DNA of 64,000 nucleotides from Alligator mississippiensis (taxonomy: Eukaryota > Chordata > Crocodylia > Alligatoridae). Made by a program: the position numbers and the translations under genes. Below the pieces are notes generated by a model. The model saw only the letters and a list, made by a program, of their open reading frames with translations, searched no databases and was not told where the DNA came from. The stretch spans positions 44,871,892-44,935,891 of the forward strand of contig NC_081835.1 in NCBI RefSeq assembly GCF_030867095.1, in the 5' to 3' direction. Positions 11,415 to 22,539 of this stretch are shown piece after piece. Within the stretch, counting starts at the first letter, position 1; each line of letters opens with the position of its first letter.

Positions 11415-12423
11415 GTAGAGAGTAGGGCTGTGCAAAATTTCGACGAGTGTTTTGTTTTGAAGCTGTTTCGACGCTTTTCAAGCTTGAAACAGAAAAATTG
11501 AAATGAAACAAAAGGCTTCGAAACAGCTTTGAAACTAAATGAGGGCACTCAAAATGTTTTGAGTTTCAAAGCAGCCCAGTGGCAGGAGGTGGGGGTGAGC
11601 CAAGGCTGCACTCCAAGCAGCTCCACCAGCCCCATGGAGCTGAGCCTGGTGGTGGGAGGTGGAGGGAGAGCCAGTGGTGGAGCCGCTTGGAGCACAGCTC
11701 TGGCCAGTGGCTCTCCCCACCTCCCGCTGCCAGGCTCAGCTCCATGGGGCTGCTGGAGCCACTTGGAGTGCAGCCTGGTGGCAGGAGGTGGGGGAGAGCC
11801 AGGGCTGCACTCTGACTGGCTCCGCCAGCCCCACAGAGCTCAGCCCGGTGGCAGGAGGCAGAGGGAGAGCCAGTGGCAGAGCCGCTTGGAGCGCAGCCCT
11901 GGCCAGAGACTCTTGCCCGCTCTTCCCAGTCCTAGGCAGCAGCGGCAGCCTCCTGTCATCCTGAGCACAGATCTGGGGGTCCGCACCCCTACGAGGAGTG
12001 TCCGGTACAGCCCCACAGCCCTACCAGGCATGCGGGCCCCCAGGTCTGTGCATGAAATGACAGGAGGCTGGCGAGTGACATGAGTTTTGCTTTTTGCAGT
12101 TTGAGGTTCAGTTTCCCAGAAACCCCTGCACCTATCTTCTTGAAACTTGGCAGACTTCATACCCTCAGAAGGAGCTACCATCCCTGCAGTTTTCCTCTGA
12201 ATCAGGCAAGAAATGACAAAGTTATAGGTATTTTCATGATTCCCCATTATAGCCTATGGGCGAAACGTCGAAAGCCGTCAAAACAGTGAAACAGTTTTGA
12301 CGAAACTAAACGGAACGGTGCTTCAAAACGAAACAAAACAACAAAATGAAACACTGTCCCTTCAAAATGGTGAATCAGAAGTCAAAATGAAATGGCACTG
12401 TTTCACACAGCCCTAGTAGAGAG
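11415..12423. mobile_element. Non-autonomous hAT, TIR TAGGGCTGTGC, with TSD
   Basis: The element proper is 11423-12415, flanked by an exact 8-bp duplication GTAGAGAG (11415-11422 and 12416-12423). Its ends are TAGGGCTGTGCAAAATTTCG and the reverse complement of TTTCACACAGCCCTA. Subterminal regions are full of GAAAC/GTTTC/CGAAAC motifs, as in hAT transposase-binding arrays. The GC-rich centre (11581-11920) holds a unit present twice direct and once inverted, and 11940-12075 holds a hairpin-ended module also found near 60.3 kb. The long open frames inside are products of the GC-rich repeats, not a transposase. Relatives: 31271-32210 and 34163-34962. Confidence 0.85.
11623..11876. repeat. Direct plus inverted repeat units inside hAT
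   Basis: A unit of about 55 bp beginning near CACCAGCCCCATGGAGCTGA occurs at about 11626-11675, as its reverse complement at about 11703-11757, and again direct at about 11820-11876. This allows extensive single-strand folding. It is a non-coding filler structure of the hAT element. Confidence 0.6.
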
Positions 12424-12970
12424 TATCCTAGCTCTAAATAAATATGGGTTGACTTGTTTTACAGAAATGTTCTTTCATTATTTTCTTTTATAGAGTGTCT
12501 CTGGTGATCCTTTTTCCTTGGGGATCTGTTAGCGATTCTCTCACAGAAACTAATTAAGGACATTTCAGTGATATAAAAGAATGTCTAGGGTGGTCAAAGA
12601 AAAGCATTTGCCCAACACTAACTGCTGATTCTGCTAGTACCCTCCCTGTCCAGTATGCAGATAAATCAGCCCCCAAACAGGACTTTCTCTTAGAATTTGT
12701 ACAAGGATGGTGGTTGAGGCATTGGATCATTCAGCGTATTTATAAAGAAAGCCTCCCCCTCCTACTTTGAGGTTAGTGGACCAAGTGTAATGATACAAAT
12801 AGCTGTTAGCAACTGCTGGCTGTTTGGTGCTCTAAGTCCACCTCCTAGTAGGTACATGGTACAAAACCTACAGTCACTGCAATTGACTTCTTCATTGTTC
12901 AACAAAGATGAAGGCCTGTGAGTGGGCCACAGGCAGTGAACCAGGGAAGTATAGTAGAATAGTCTTGTGG
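12424..12970. other. No recognisable feature
   Basis: AT-rich unique sequence downstream of the hAT; nothing supported. Confidence 0.4.
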
Positions 12971-12974
12971 GAGT

Positions 12975-13235
12975 AGAGTGAGCTTAAGAGCTGGGTGTAA
13001 TGACATGCTCTGCAAAGACTTTCTGTGGGATGCTGGGAAAATCACTTGATCCCTGTATCTATACAATGTAGATGACAATCCTTGCACCTTGTGTTTAGAC
13101 TGTAAAGTCTTTGGGGCAGAGACTGTATTTTGCAAAGGGTAGGAACAGTGCCTAGTGAGATGGGCCTGCAAAACTGCTTTGAGACACTGAAGTTCCACTT
13201 TACTATAAAAAATAATGTACCACTGGAAAAGTTCC
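12975..13235 (+). repeat. Amniote CORE-SINE/MIR-like element with LINE-type tail
   Basis: The segment has a MIR-like middle (ACTTGATCCCTGTATC, near 13042) followed by the widely repeated amniote tail TGTAAAGTCTTTGGGGCAG (near 13101) and CAGTGCCTAGTGAGATGGG (near 13146). I recognise this layout from MIR/AmnSINE-type elements; the exact family needs a library match. Divergence is high, so it is old. Confidence 0.55.
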
Positions 13236-13246
13236 ATCCTCAAAGA

Positions 13247-13700
13247 CAGCAGTTCCCAAACGGTGGGCCACAACCCCAAATGGGGTCGCAACATCAGCAG
13301 ACGGGGTCACAGCATGGCACTCTCTCCCATGCCACGTCCTGCCCACTGGGTTGCAGAGGCCTGGGGAAAAGGCAGCAGGGCAGGGAGCCCTAAGCCCACA
13401 GCAGGCAGCCCGCATCCTCCCCCACCCCAGGGGCTCTGCTCTGGCTGTGCTGCCCACAGGGAAGGGGATAGGGAGATGGGCTCCATGCTCCAGCCTCAGC
13501 AACTGCTGCTTCCTGTGGGCACAGCTGGGACTCAGGCACTGCTGGGATGGGGGGGCAGGGTTCTGCAGGCCCTGGGGCACCTGGGGAGAGTGGGGGGCAC
13601 TGGCAGGGCCAGGGGGCTGTGGGGTGGGAGTGAGGGGCCATGCTGAGGAAATGGAGTAAAAAATGGGGTCATGCTGAGGAAAAGTTTGGGAAGAACTGCT
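13247..13700. mobile_element. Non-autonomous hAT (Charlie-like) relic
   Basis: Ends read CAGCAGTTCCCAAAC on the left and AGTTTGGGAAGAACTGCT on the right, which are imperfect inverted repeats of Charlie-like form. The interior is GC-rich with no transposase. A clean 8-bp target duplication is not visible. A GC-rich unit at about 13568-13635 is shared with the unrelated hAT at 28.4-29.2 kb. Confidence 0.6.
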
Positions 13701-14429
13701 CTAAGAGCTGAGGCTCAGTGAAGGGGCGTGTTCTACATGACCAGTGAATAACATCAGACTGGCACCTTTTGCCAACATTAATTTGTACTGGATTTAAAGC
13801 AGTTTGCAATTTTTTGCAATAATGGGTGTGTCTACACATTTGATGTGGGAACAGTTTACTCATGAGTAAACTATTTGCAAGTAAATGCTCCTGGGCAGGC
13901 GTCTGCATGTGCAGGCATGAACAACGCACGCCCCCCATTCCTGGGGGGGCACAGCGGTGGTAAGCGGGGAGCTCCTGCAGGGACTGCTGGCGCTGTCAGT
14001 GGTGGGGTAGGGGGGTGGTGAGCACCGACTAGGGGTGGCCACCTACAGACGCTAGTGGCGGTGGTGGCCAGTGGCGATCGCTGACCGCCTGCAGACACTG
14101 GCGGTGGTGTTGACGGCCAGTGGGGGAGGGTAGTGAGTGGCGACCGCCTGCAGGTGCTGCCAGCAGTGTTGGTGGTGCCTTTTAGTAGGGGGTGTACCAC
14201 CACGCTCGGGTTGCACATGCACCCTCTACGCATCGCCAGTGTGTGCAGGGAAGCAGAAGCAGATTTGCTGTCAATGGCAGCAAACCGATCCTGCTTCCTG
14301 AGGCCCTACAATGGGCCCCTGCCACCACCGGGGGAGCTGGAGGGTCTGGCCACAGCTGCCTGCAGCCAGAGCCCATCTTGAAAAGGCAGCCCTGCTCTCT
14401 GGCCAGCTGCATTTCTGCTTCCCTGTGCC

Positions 14430-15784
14430 ATGGCTGCTCCAGCCCCTGCCCGTGCCCCTGGCAGCAATGCCCAGTTCCCCAGGCTCATGCTAGCCATCAT
14501 GCTGGCCCTGTTGGCCCACTACACTAACTACCATGTGGCCTGTGGCCATCTGAGCCCTGCCAGCTCCTTCACACACAGCAACTGCATGGCTGGCCTCACT
14601 GTGCCATCCCAGGGCTGCCGCTGCTGCGCAGCTTCCCCGTCCTGCTGTTTGGACTCTGGCGGGGACACTGACAACATGTTCCTGGATGCCATTGCCAGGG
14701 CCCTTCACTGGGCCTCTGGGTCTGTTTGGCCAGCCAGGGCTGGTGACTGCACATTGTCCAGGCTACCTGAGACAACGAGCAGTAGCTGGAGGCATTCTTC
14801 ATGACCTGGGCCACCTTTCTGCATTGCCTGGAGCAGCTCCATCTGCACCTGAAGTGGCAGGACATCATCATGCAGCAGTCCCTTCCTGTGGACATCCGGC
14901 CCATTGTCCCGGCCAGCCTCCACTATGTGGGCTACCTCTTTGGTGTGGGCAAGGCCACCGCCAGGGAGGCCATCTTCAAGGTAGGCACTACCCTCCAGGA
15001 TGTGCTGGGGAACATGGTGCTCCAGGTACGTGACCCCCTGGAGGTAGTGGCAGGGTTCCATGCCTTGGGATTCCCCCAGTGCGTCGGGGCCCTGTTTGGG
15101 ACCTATATCCCCATCACATGCCTGCCCCACGGTGACCAACCCTAGTACAGCTGGAGGGGCTACCTTTCTATTATGCTCCAGGCCATCACCAACCACCGCG
15201 GCACTTTCACCAACGTGAGTGCTGACTAGCCAGGCAGTGCCCATGACACCCATGTTTTCAGGAACTCTGTCCTGTCAGCTCTGGTGGAGAGCAGATGCTT
15301 CGTGCCAGGGGTGCCAGACCTCCAGCTAGGCACTGTGATGGTCCTGTCCCTCCTTATCAGGGACCCTGACTACCTGCTCCTCCCTTGGCTCATGTGGCCT
15401 TTCACCAGCTGGCTGGATTCCTGCCAGGCCCACTGACTCAGGCACCTGTTGAAGTGTGCCTTCAGCTGCCTCACAGGACGCTGGTGCACCCTCACTGCCT
15501 GCCTTGATTTCACCGAGGCCAACATCCTCCTGGTCATTGTCACAGCCTGTGTGCTGCATAACATCTGCAAGACCCAGGGGCGGCTGTTTCATAAGGCCTG
15601 GTGTGGAGGAAGGGCTGTGGGTGAAGGACACCTGGCAGCAGAAGTACCAGCTGTGGCAGCTGTGACAGTGTTGGACCCTCCCACCCACCAAGGCACACCC
15701 GCCAGTGGAGATCAGGGCATTGGGTACAACAGGTGCTGGCCGACCACCTCCTCCTGTGCTCCCCACTGTAGTCCACCTGGATAG
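14430..15784 (+). pseudogene. Harbinger DDE transposase, catalytically dead
   Basis: From 14801 to 15784 one reading frame carries a recognisable Harbinger nuclease with three internal stops (15143 TAG, 15227 TAG, 15434 TGA). A likely N-terminus lies in another frame from 14430. Motifs in order are FGVGKATAREAIFKV (the GxSxxTV-like helix), GALFGTYIPI, HDTHVFRNS, PDYLLLPWLMWPFT, KCAFSCLTGRW and ACVLHNIC. In the family the first reads GALDGTHI: the first catalytic Asp is Phe here (15095-15097). The second Asp is kept (15245-15247). The catalytic Glu is Lys (15452-15454). Two of three DDE residues are lost, so it cannot act even if translated. The HARBI1-type DDE_Tnp_4 family assignment is firm from motif order. 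Confidence 0.88.
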
Positions 15785-16024
15785 CTTACAGACACCTGCG
15801 CCCCACCTCCCACCCCCAGCACCAGAAAAACACGTTATTGCCCTCACAATAAACAGACTCCCTCCTCAACAACAGAGCCTCTCCACCACCCACCAACAAT
15901 AAAAAACCCTCTTCCCCATGAAAACTATTTACCATGTGGTTTGTGTGTGTGTGCCCTCATGGGGTGAGGGTGCTTATGGGGCAGAGCCTGGAGGCTCTGG
16001 CCATTTCCTGTGGGTGTGCATGCT

Positions 16025-16699
16025 TCAGAGAGCCTCGCAGGTGGGGGGCTTGGTCAAGGGCAATGGTGGCTGCTGGCCCCCTGGTGTAGGTGGTTCCCCC
16101 TCTGGCAGCCAGTGGTCAGGGCCTGCGAGGCTGGTGCAAGGTCCTGGCCCTACTGCAGGCAGCTCTGGCTCCACACCCGCCTGGAGCCAGGGCAAGGGTG
16201 GGGCTGGGCCAAGGCAGGGGGGCTGGGTGGCAGGGGACCTTGAGTGGGTGCCAGAGCAGGAGCTTCTGGCTGGTGATCTCTGCCCAGGCCCAAAGGGGTG
16301 CTGCTGCTGGGCAGTGGCTGGCTGCCAGGGGACAGATGGGGCTATGGTCAAGGGCAGGGAAGTGGGTGGCATGAAGGTGACAGCCAGGGCCAGGATGGTG
16401 TCCAGCAGCTGGCGGTCATCCTCCGTGGCTTCCACTTCCCTTGCCATGAGCGTAGCCTGCTCCCACTGCATGGCCAGGAGCTTTGCCCTGAATTCCCAGT
16501 CTGCCTGGTCCTGTGCATCCTTGCGGGTGATGTCCTTCACCTGCCATGCCCACACATCTGCAAGGCGGTCCTCTGCAGCCATCATCAGCCGGTTCAGCAG
16601 AAGGCTCTGATCCTGGGTCCTCAATCCCGTGGAGCTGGCGCATCCACAGGGATTCAGCCATATGCAGTGGTGACCCTGAGGCCACATCCCAGCTGCCAA
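16025..16699 (-). pseudogene. Second Harbinger ORF (Myb/SANT-partner type), tail portion
   Basis: An open 224-codon frame lies on the strand opposite the transposase, tail to tail. Residues about 25-110 are a charged helical stretch with LLLNRLMMAAEDRLADVWAW and FRAKLLAMQWEQATLMAREV. This resembles the coiled C-terminal tail of the DNA-binding partner encoded by Harbinger transposons. The second half is Pro/Ser-rich and low in information. I could not read a Myb/SANT domain upstream (16.7-17.8 kb on the minus strand), so this is probably a decayed or truncated partner gene. The position inside the transposon is the main support. Confidence 0.45.
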
Positions 16700-18300
16700 C
16701 TATGGCTCTTCTCTCACATGCAGCTGAAGGGCCTGCAGAGCCATGAGAAAGAAGCTGTTTGTGAGAATTGTTTGCAACATTTCTGAGATAAGATGCTCTG
16801 TACCAGGGGCCCATGCACTGCCAGCCTTAGATTGGGGGTTGTGCATGCGCGGGTGCCCGGGGACCATGGTAACTTGGCTGGGCAGGCCTGGGCCCAGGTA
16901 GTCACTGGCTGAGCCCCCTGTTCCCACGTGTTCCCCACGGGCTGGCAGGCCACTGGGTGCTGGCATCAGGCAGCCTGCCTCGCCCCGCCCCCTTCCCAGG
17001 CTGAGACAGGGCTGGCTCCTTGCAGCACCTGCTGCTGTGGCTCCAGACCCCACTCCTCCCCCTTCTCCTCCTGTAGGCCAGCCTGTTGCCTGTGCTGCCA
17101 CAAAGCCCATGGTGACTGGGCTTGGGAGACACGGGGCTCCTGGATGACTAGGACACAGAGCTGCCCATGCCCCTGCCCTCCCTGCAGAGGGCCTCTCTGG
17201 GATGGCATCCAGGGGCCAGCCCCCTGTAGCCATTCTGCACCCTGAGCATGTCCTTGCTGCACATATCCTGGGGGCAGCACAAGGAGCTGCTTTGCCCAGA
17301 CTAAGGTGTGCCTAACCCACTATGCCCTGCTGCTGCTGCTGACCATGGTGCCCTGGGTGCACCTGTGCACCTGGCATGGGATCCTGAGGTTTGACAGTGC
17401 AGTGGGCAAGCCCAAACTTCCCCACAACCTCCACCGCTACCTGGAGGGCTACCTGTGGTTGTGCTACGTGTTCCTGCTGCCTAGAGCCAAGGAGGGCATT
17501 GCTGCTGGCATCAACATGTTCCTTGGCACATGAGAGGCCTGTGCGCACCTAGATGTGTTCTTGAGCCTTATTACGGTCTGGAGAGCCTCACCAGACCTGG
17601 GCATGCTGGGAGACTTGCTAAGAGGTGAAGGACCGGTGGCGCAGAAGAGCACCAAAATGCCCTTGTCTGGGGCAGACATGGCAGCCTCCATGCCTGATGT
17701 GCAGAGGGTCCAGGTCATGGGACCCTTGAGCAATCTTCTATTGGCCAGGAGGAGCCTGGCTAGAAGATAAGGCTTCACAGGCCCCACAGAGAACTCCCTA
17801 GAGAGAGGATCACAAGCAAAGCAGATCTTGTCAAGCTGTGTGGAGGTGTGGGACTAACATTAGAAGCTGGACCGGTGGATTAGGATTGAGTTGAACCTGG
17901 AGGTTGAGGACTGGAAATCTTTCATAAGAGAGATGGCCCATAAATCCACAGCAGAAGGGAAGAACTATCCTGGAGCAGTTAGACAGAATCACAAAGGGTT
18001 CCTTTACAGGGATACTGTGCCTGGTTAGCTGGTAGGTTGCTGACAAGTAGAGGGGCTTTTCCGCAGGGAATTTAAATAGGAAATTGGCTCCTGCTGGACT
18101 TGTCGAATTACAGGGGGTCAAGAAGAATGAAATAATTGTGTAAGGTTAAGACTGTTAATTGATTGGCCAGTTAAGAAATGGATTACCTGGACCTTGATGG
18201 ACTTGATTACTGTCCATCCAAAAGGGAACTGACGAAGTGGGGAAGAACTGATGAATCGAATGAGAGAAGAGTTACTGCACGCTTACTGTGCAGTAAACTG
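16700..18300. other. Non-coding 3' part of the Harbinger element
   Basis: GC-rich until about 17.8 kb, then AT-rich toward the terminus. The open frames on both strands here look like products of base composition. Subterminal TTACTGTGCAGTAAACTGCA (near 18279) matches motifs in the MITE at 7.8 kb. Confidence 0.5.
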
Positions 18301-18342
18301 CACCACTACACAGTAAAGCATCTCATGTAGACGCACCCACTG

Positions 18343-19130
18343 ACTCACATAGAGGAGATCTCACTATACTCCTACAATTCCTATAGCAGTTACAGCCATC
18401 TTTCATTGTAAAGATTATGAAATAATTCATCTTTCTCCTGAGGCTGTTTGATCTCCCTGTCAGTACCAGTGTTTTTCTCCATCCATGATTTGGGATTTTT
18501 TTTTTCTGTCAACACCATATGTGACTGCCACCAGCAGAATTTGGGTTAGGAAAGGTTCTTTAGAGCTAAGATGCAAGTTTCTCTCTATATCCCAGATCTA
18601 TTCACCAGTAACCTAAGGCAATAGTTTACACAGAGAACATAAAAATAGAACTCTTTGGATGAGAAACAGGGCTCAAGACTGATATTTTTAAGGTCCTTAC
18701 ATGTCCCTGCTGTAATTCAGTTGACTGTTAAAAGATAAAATGGAGAAATTAAAGGATCAGGAAGTATCCCATAAAGAGAAGAGTACCCTAACTGTGGGCC
18801 ACTAGGAAAAATATCTTCTCCTTTTTCTTCTGAAGGTCACTTGGAAAATATATAGTAATTTCTACAAGAAAAGGCCAAGGCCAAGGAAAGAGAGACCTAT
18901 AGTTAGTGTCCTCACCTGCTGCTTGGATACTCCAGGCCCCTGTTTCATCACAGAGGTTAAATCAGTTGTTATAGGACAAGCATACAGAAACCTAGCAGGA
19001 TTTGTAAAATCAAGTGGCTGCTAACTCCTGCTGAAATTAGAGATAGTTAAATTTCTAGGCACTTTCCAAAATAATCTGATTTTACTGGGAAGTTAGGCAC
19101 CAATGTGCTATTGAACATCTAGCCCTTAAA
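18343..19130. other. No recognisable feature
   Basis: AT-rich unique-looking sequence, including a short T run near 18490. Nothing supported. Confidence 0.4.
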
Positions 19131-19134
19131 CTTT

Positions 19135-19215
19135 TTGTCCTCCATCCATATAATAGGGATGCTATCACTGCCCTGTTTCATGAGGGTGTTGTGAGAAGCA
19201 GAATGAAGCACAATA
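19135..19215 (+). repeat. Possible MIR fragment
   Basis: The stretch TAATAGGGATGCTATCACTG followed by TGAGGGTGTTGTGAGAAG resembles the MIR segment that normally reads ATGGGGAT...GGTTGTTGTGAGGA. It is short and diverged. Confidence 0.4.
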
Positions 19216-19219
19216 CACT

Positions 19220-20430
19220 AGAGACTATGGAGAATTAAGATGTTCTGCTAATGGCAACCATATAAGTACTTAAGATATCTAAATACCACCTATGACTGGA
19301 AGGGAAAAGCAGTTGGGTTCTTACATCTGCAGGACAGGCATGTGCTTTAAAATGAGCTACTGAACGTGGAATATATTAATTGACCTTCCAACAAATCCTG
19401 TGTGCAGTATCGTGCATGATAATGCTGGGACTAAAGTGGCAGTGGATTATGGGAGTAAAAGATTGGCAACAAAATGCAAGTCTGCCCAAGAAAATTAAGG
19501 CCATTTCTGTCCACACACAAGCCAGAAATGTAACAGCTGGTTCAAATCCATCAAAGTCCAGCGTTCTAGCAAACTGGATTTCAATGTTTCCTGAATTTCT
19601 TCTAAAATTTTGGCACCCTCTCCAACAGAAAGAGGATTGCATGAATGGTAGGCTGTCTCTTTAAACATCTGGCTGACTGCTGATTGGTTTCCTTTCTAAT
19701 GATATCTGACTGGAGATTTCTGAAGCTGAGCAGAGGTCAGTGGCTACAGACAGCCATATCACTCAGGATGCTGGCTCTGCATCCCCTGAATTTACAGCGC
19801 TGAGTGGTTTACGAAAGCAAGAATATTTTTCTACTTTGTAGTCTCAGCTGGTGTAAAGCTAGTAACTGACTGGAAAATGTATATTTTCAGGTGCTGTTCA
19901 TGGGACTTACTGGGAATCTGCTCCCTTTGGACCTCAAGAAAATCCAAGGTTGGATTTCCCCGTGACTCCCCATGCAAGGGGCCCTTTTCTTTCTCACTCT
20001 CTCTGCTGCCTACTAACTATTTCAACTGCCTGTCTGGCTTCAGTTTGCTCATCAGTTCCCTTGCCTATGAGTGAGAAATAAAAAAAGCACTTCATTTCTT
20101 GAAGACATCTTTCTGGAAGGGATAAAACACCACTCGTCAGATGCTCTATTCTACAACTGATAACACAATCTCAGTGTCCTGTTGTTATTTTAAAGACTTA
20201 TCTTTTTCATATATGATGCACATGATGGCAAAATTAGAACTGCATTGATCTAGTGATTTGTCTTCCAGGAAGAATACTGTATTTATTTGGGCTACAAAAC
20301 CTGCCGACCAAAACACTCTCTCATATTATGAGCATTTACACCCTTAGACTACTAAGCACAAGCTGAGTCTGGATTCTGTTACTGAAAGATCCTGTAGTTT
20401 TGCCTTCCTCGTTGGTTTTGGTGCTAAGAG
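19220..20430. other. No recognisable feature
   Basis: No gene or repeat supported. Frames of 60-95 codons exist on both strands near 19.4-19.6 kb but overlap each other and show no family motif. Confidence 0.4.
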
Positions 20431-20437
20431 CTATTAA

Positions 20438-20490
20438 CCAACCAATCGACCTTCGGATCGGACAAAATCACGTGATCACTCTGCAATGTG
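20438..20490. promoter_or_regulatory. CpG-retaining site with CCAAT and CACGTG motifs
   Basis: Within AT-rich, CpG-poor DNA this short stretch keeps four CpGs and holds CCAATCGACC and the 10-bp palindrome ATCACGTGAT. TCACGTGA is the CLEAR/M-box type E-box core bound by MiT/TFE factors. Function is inference; no transcript start is evident. Confidence 0.25.
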
Positions 20491-20499
20491 ATTTTTATA

Positions 20500-21550
20500 T
20501 GTGCACTTGAGTGACAGAAACCTCCTGTCACCCTTTAGTGACTAGAAAGGGATCTGCTGCTAATGCTGGCTGAGTCAGGGCTCTTTTAACTCAAATGGCA
20601 GCAGCCTGAGTATTAGGGACTGAAGTATCAGTCTTCCCTAGAAGAGTGTGCATGATTTATTTAATAAAGTACCCACAATACGTGGATTTTTTATGGTATC
20701 ACCTGCTGATAGAAAAGTGAGCAACATCATGTGAGGTCACTCTGGTGCAGCAGAACATCTGGTTATAAGACTGCAAATGCAAGCTATTTAAGTATATGGG
20801 GAGATCAACATTAATGAAGCTTAAATTGTTTAGGAGTGAGCCATTAATGCAGCACCGTGATGAATTCTTCCACAGGACACACAAAAACAGCACCTTCTTT
20901 GCACCTACATCCTCTTTGCAAGGTTGTGAGCTCATAGAACCATTTTTCTTACATGCCTTTTTGTGGGTGACCGTTTAAATTTGGGAGTGCAAAGCAGCTG
21001 TAGCCCTACAGCAGCCATTTGGCAACTCACTGCGGCTTGTTTCAGCTCCCCCTCCAAGCTGGTGAGTACTTTTACTTCCTGTTATGGTTTCTTCTAATTC
21101 CTATGGGGATGGCATTTCTGCACTCCACTGGTGCCTTTTTGGCTGGCATAAGCCACAATGTGAAATGTAAATAGGAAGAATGAAACATCCTGGAGGTGCC
21201 ATATCTTGCAGGCTCCTGATTCAAATGAAGCCAATGGACAAAAATGTGAGAAAAGTATTCATTTATATATAATGGTATCTGGAACAGCTATGAACAAATT
21301 GGTATTGAAAGTGATACGTTGGCAGAATAAATACAGCTGCCCTGATTTCGGGCAAAAACTATTTTAAAATTGTTATTATGAAGCCTATAAAGATTGATGC
21401 CTTCCATTTAAAGGAAAACTATAATGTCCTTTGTACTGAAAAAATACAGTGCTTGGAAATGCCCTCTTGCTTCCATTTTAGATGCATCTTGCATAATTCC
21501 CCTTCTTAACTCCCAGTATAAGGGTATTCTTACTGCAGTAGGAGCCAGAT
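20500..21550. other. No firm feature; one strong donor-like site
   Basis: A GTGAGTAC donor-like site at 21062 follows a GC-richer segment (20995-21061) that has only a weak acceptor. It could be the end of a non-coding first exon, but nothing upstream supports a promoter strongly. The rest holds nothing recognisable. Confidence 0.25.
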
Positions 21551-21559
21551 GCTCTTGCT

Positions 21560-21800
21560 TCTTTTCTCAGTTCTGCCACAGAATTATTGGTTGATCTTGG
21601 ACAAGTCACTTACTCTCCCCGGGCCTCATTTTTCCTGGGCCTTATTTTCTTTATCTGTAATATGCAGATACTAACATTATCTTGGCTACCTCTCACAGGC
21701 ATTATGAAGCTAACCTTATTTAATCTTTATGAAATACTTTGAGTTCCTTGAATGTGAGGTTTTACAGATGAGTAAAACATCATTATTATTGTTGGTTTTA
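21560..21800 (+). repeat. MIR SINE
   Basis: The order of motifs follows the MIR consensus in the plus direction: TCAGTTCTGCCACAG, TTGATCTTGGACAAGTCACT, a CCTCA...TTTATCTGTAATATG block and then a GAAATACTTTGAGTTCCTTG tail. It is degraded, as expected for this ancient family. Confidence 0.7.
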
Positions 21801-22385
21801 TAGATAAGAAAAATCCCATTAGCAGCAGGCAACAAAAAACCTTTTCCCAGCTATGAATGAGATGTAAAGAGAGGCTATATTGTTCAGCTATTATGGTACC
21901 TCATAACAGTGAAATAAACAGTAGTCATCCACTTGTATCAGAGTTGCAAAATGCCATTTCTGAAGTGTTATCTACAACTGCTTGGATGTAGATAATGAGC
22001 AGGTGCCTTATAGACATTTTAAAAGCATATCAGAGCCTTTTCTGAATGCCATCTTGAATTTTCACCTCCAAGGAGCAAATGGCTGGTTGTCTCTGTGGGT
22101 GTTTTGGAAGTGTTAAAAGCTTAATTTTCACACTGAATGGTTTTCTTGTACTCAGTTTCAGGGTGTTTTCTCAACAAATGTTCAACTATGCTCCAGGAGG
22201 AGCATCTATGTACTTGAAAGAGCTTTTTAGAGGGTGTTTTTTTTTTTGGCAATATTAGTCCTAGGCAGTTTAGGGTCTGTAATTGTCATCCCCAAGTACT
22301 TGAGCTTCATGTTCTGGACCCCCCAAAATCATGATATTGCCTAAAAATAACCAATGTGAACAATTTACAGTTTCTACATATGTTT
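21800..22385. other. No recognisable feature
   Basis: AT-rich unique-looking sequence; nothing supported. Confidence 0.4.
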
Positions 22386-22387
22386 CA

Positions 22388-22532
22388 GGGGTGTAGGTTG
22401 TAGCTGTGTTGGTCTAAGGACATAGGCAGACAAGGTTCTTTGGTTAAAGCCGATATCTTTCATTAGGCCAACTCAAATAATTATTTGAGTTGGTCTAATG
22501 AAAGATATTGGTTTTAACCAAAGAACCTTGTC
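22388..22532. repeat. Interspersed repeat ending in a 104-bp palindrome
   Basis: A leader reading GTAGCTGTGTTGGTCTAAGG, a sequence I recognise as widespread in reptile genomes, runs into a near-perfect palindrome at 22429-22532. Its arms are about 52 bp and centred on 22480/22481, where AATAATTATT is the symmetric core. Only a few mismatches separate the arms. No target duplication or coding sequence is visible. It may be a foldback derivative of a SINE or MITE. Confidence 0.6.
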
Positions 22533-22539
22533 TGGCAGT

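Larger units (their letters stand above)
13820..18342. mobile_element. PIF/Harbinger DNA transposon, 4.5 kb, inactive
   Basis: Left end TGGGTGTGTCTACAC at 13823 pairs with right end GTAGACGCACCCA ending at 18339. The flanking trinucleotides are AAT and ACT (two of three match), consistent with a worn 3-bp target duplication. Inside are a plus-strand DDE transposase pseudogene (14430-15784) and a convergent minus-strand ORF (16025-16699), the two-gene layout of Harbinger elements. The region 14030-14170 holds short GC-rich repeats of the type CGACCGCCTGCAGGTGCTG. The same terminal motif starts the elements at 7827, 27486, 41505 and 62794, so this family likely supplied or supplies transposase for them. 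Confidence 0.85.

Noticed and set aside
11529..12083. 184-codon plus-strand frame
   Set aside because: It lies wholly within a non-autonomous hAT and is made of direct and inverted GC-rich units, so it is a composition artefact.
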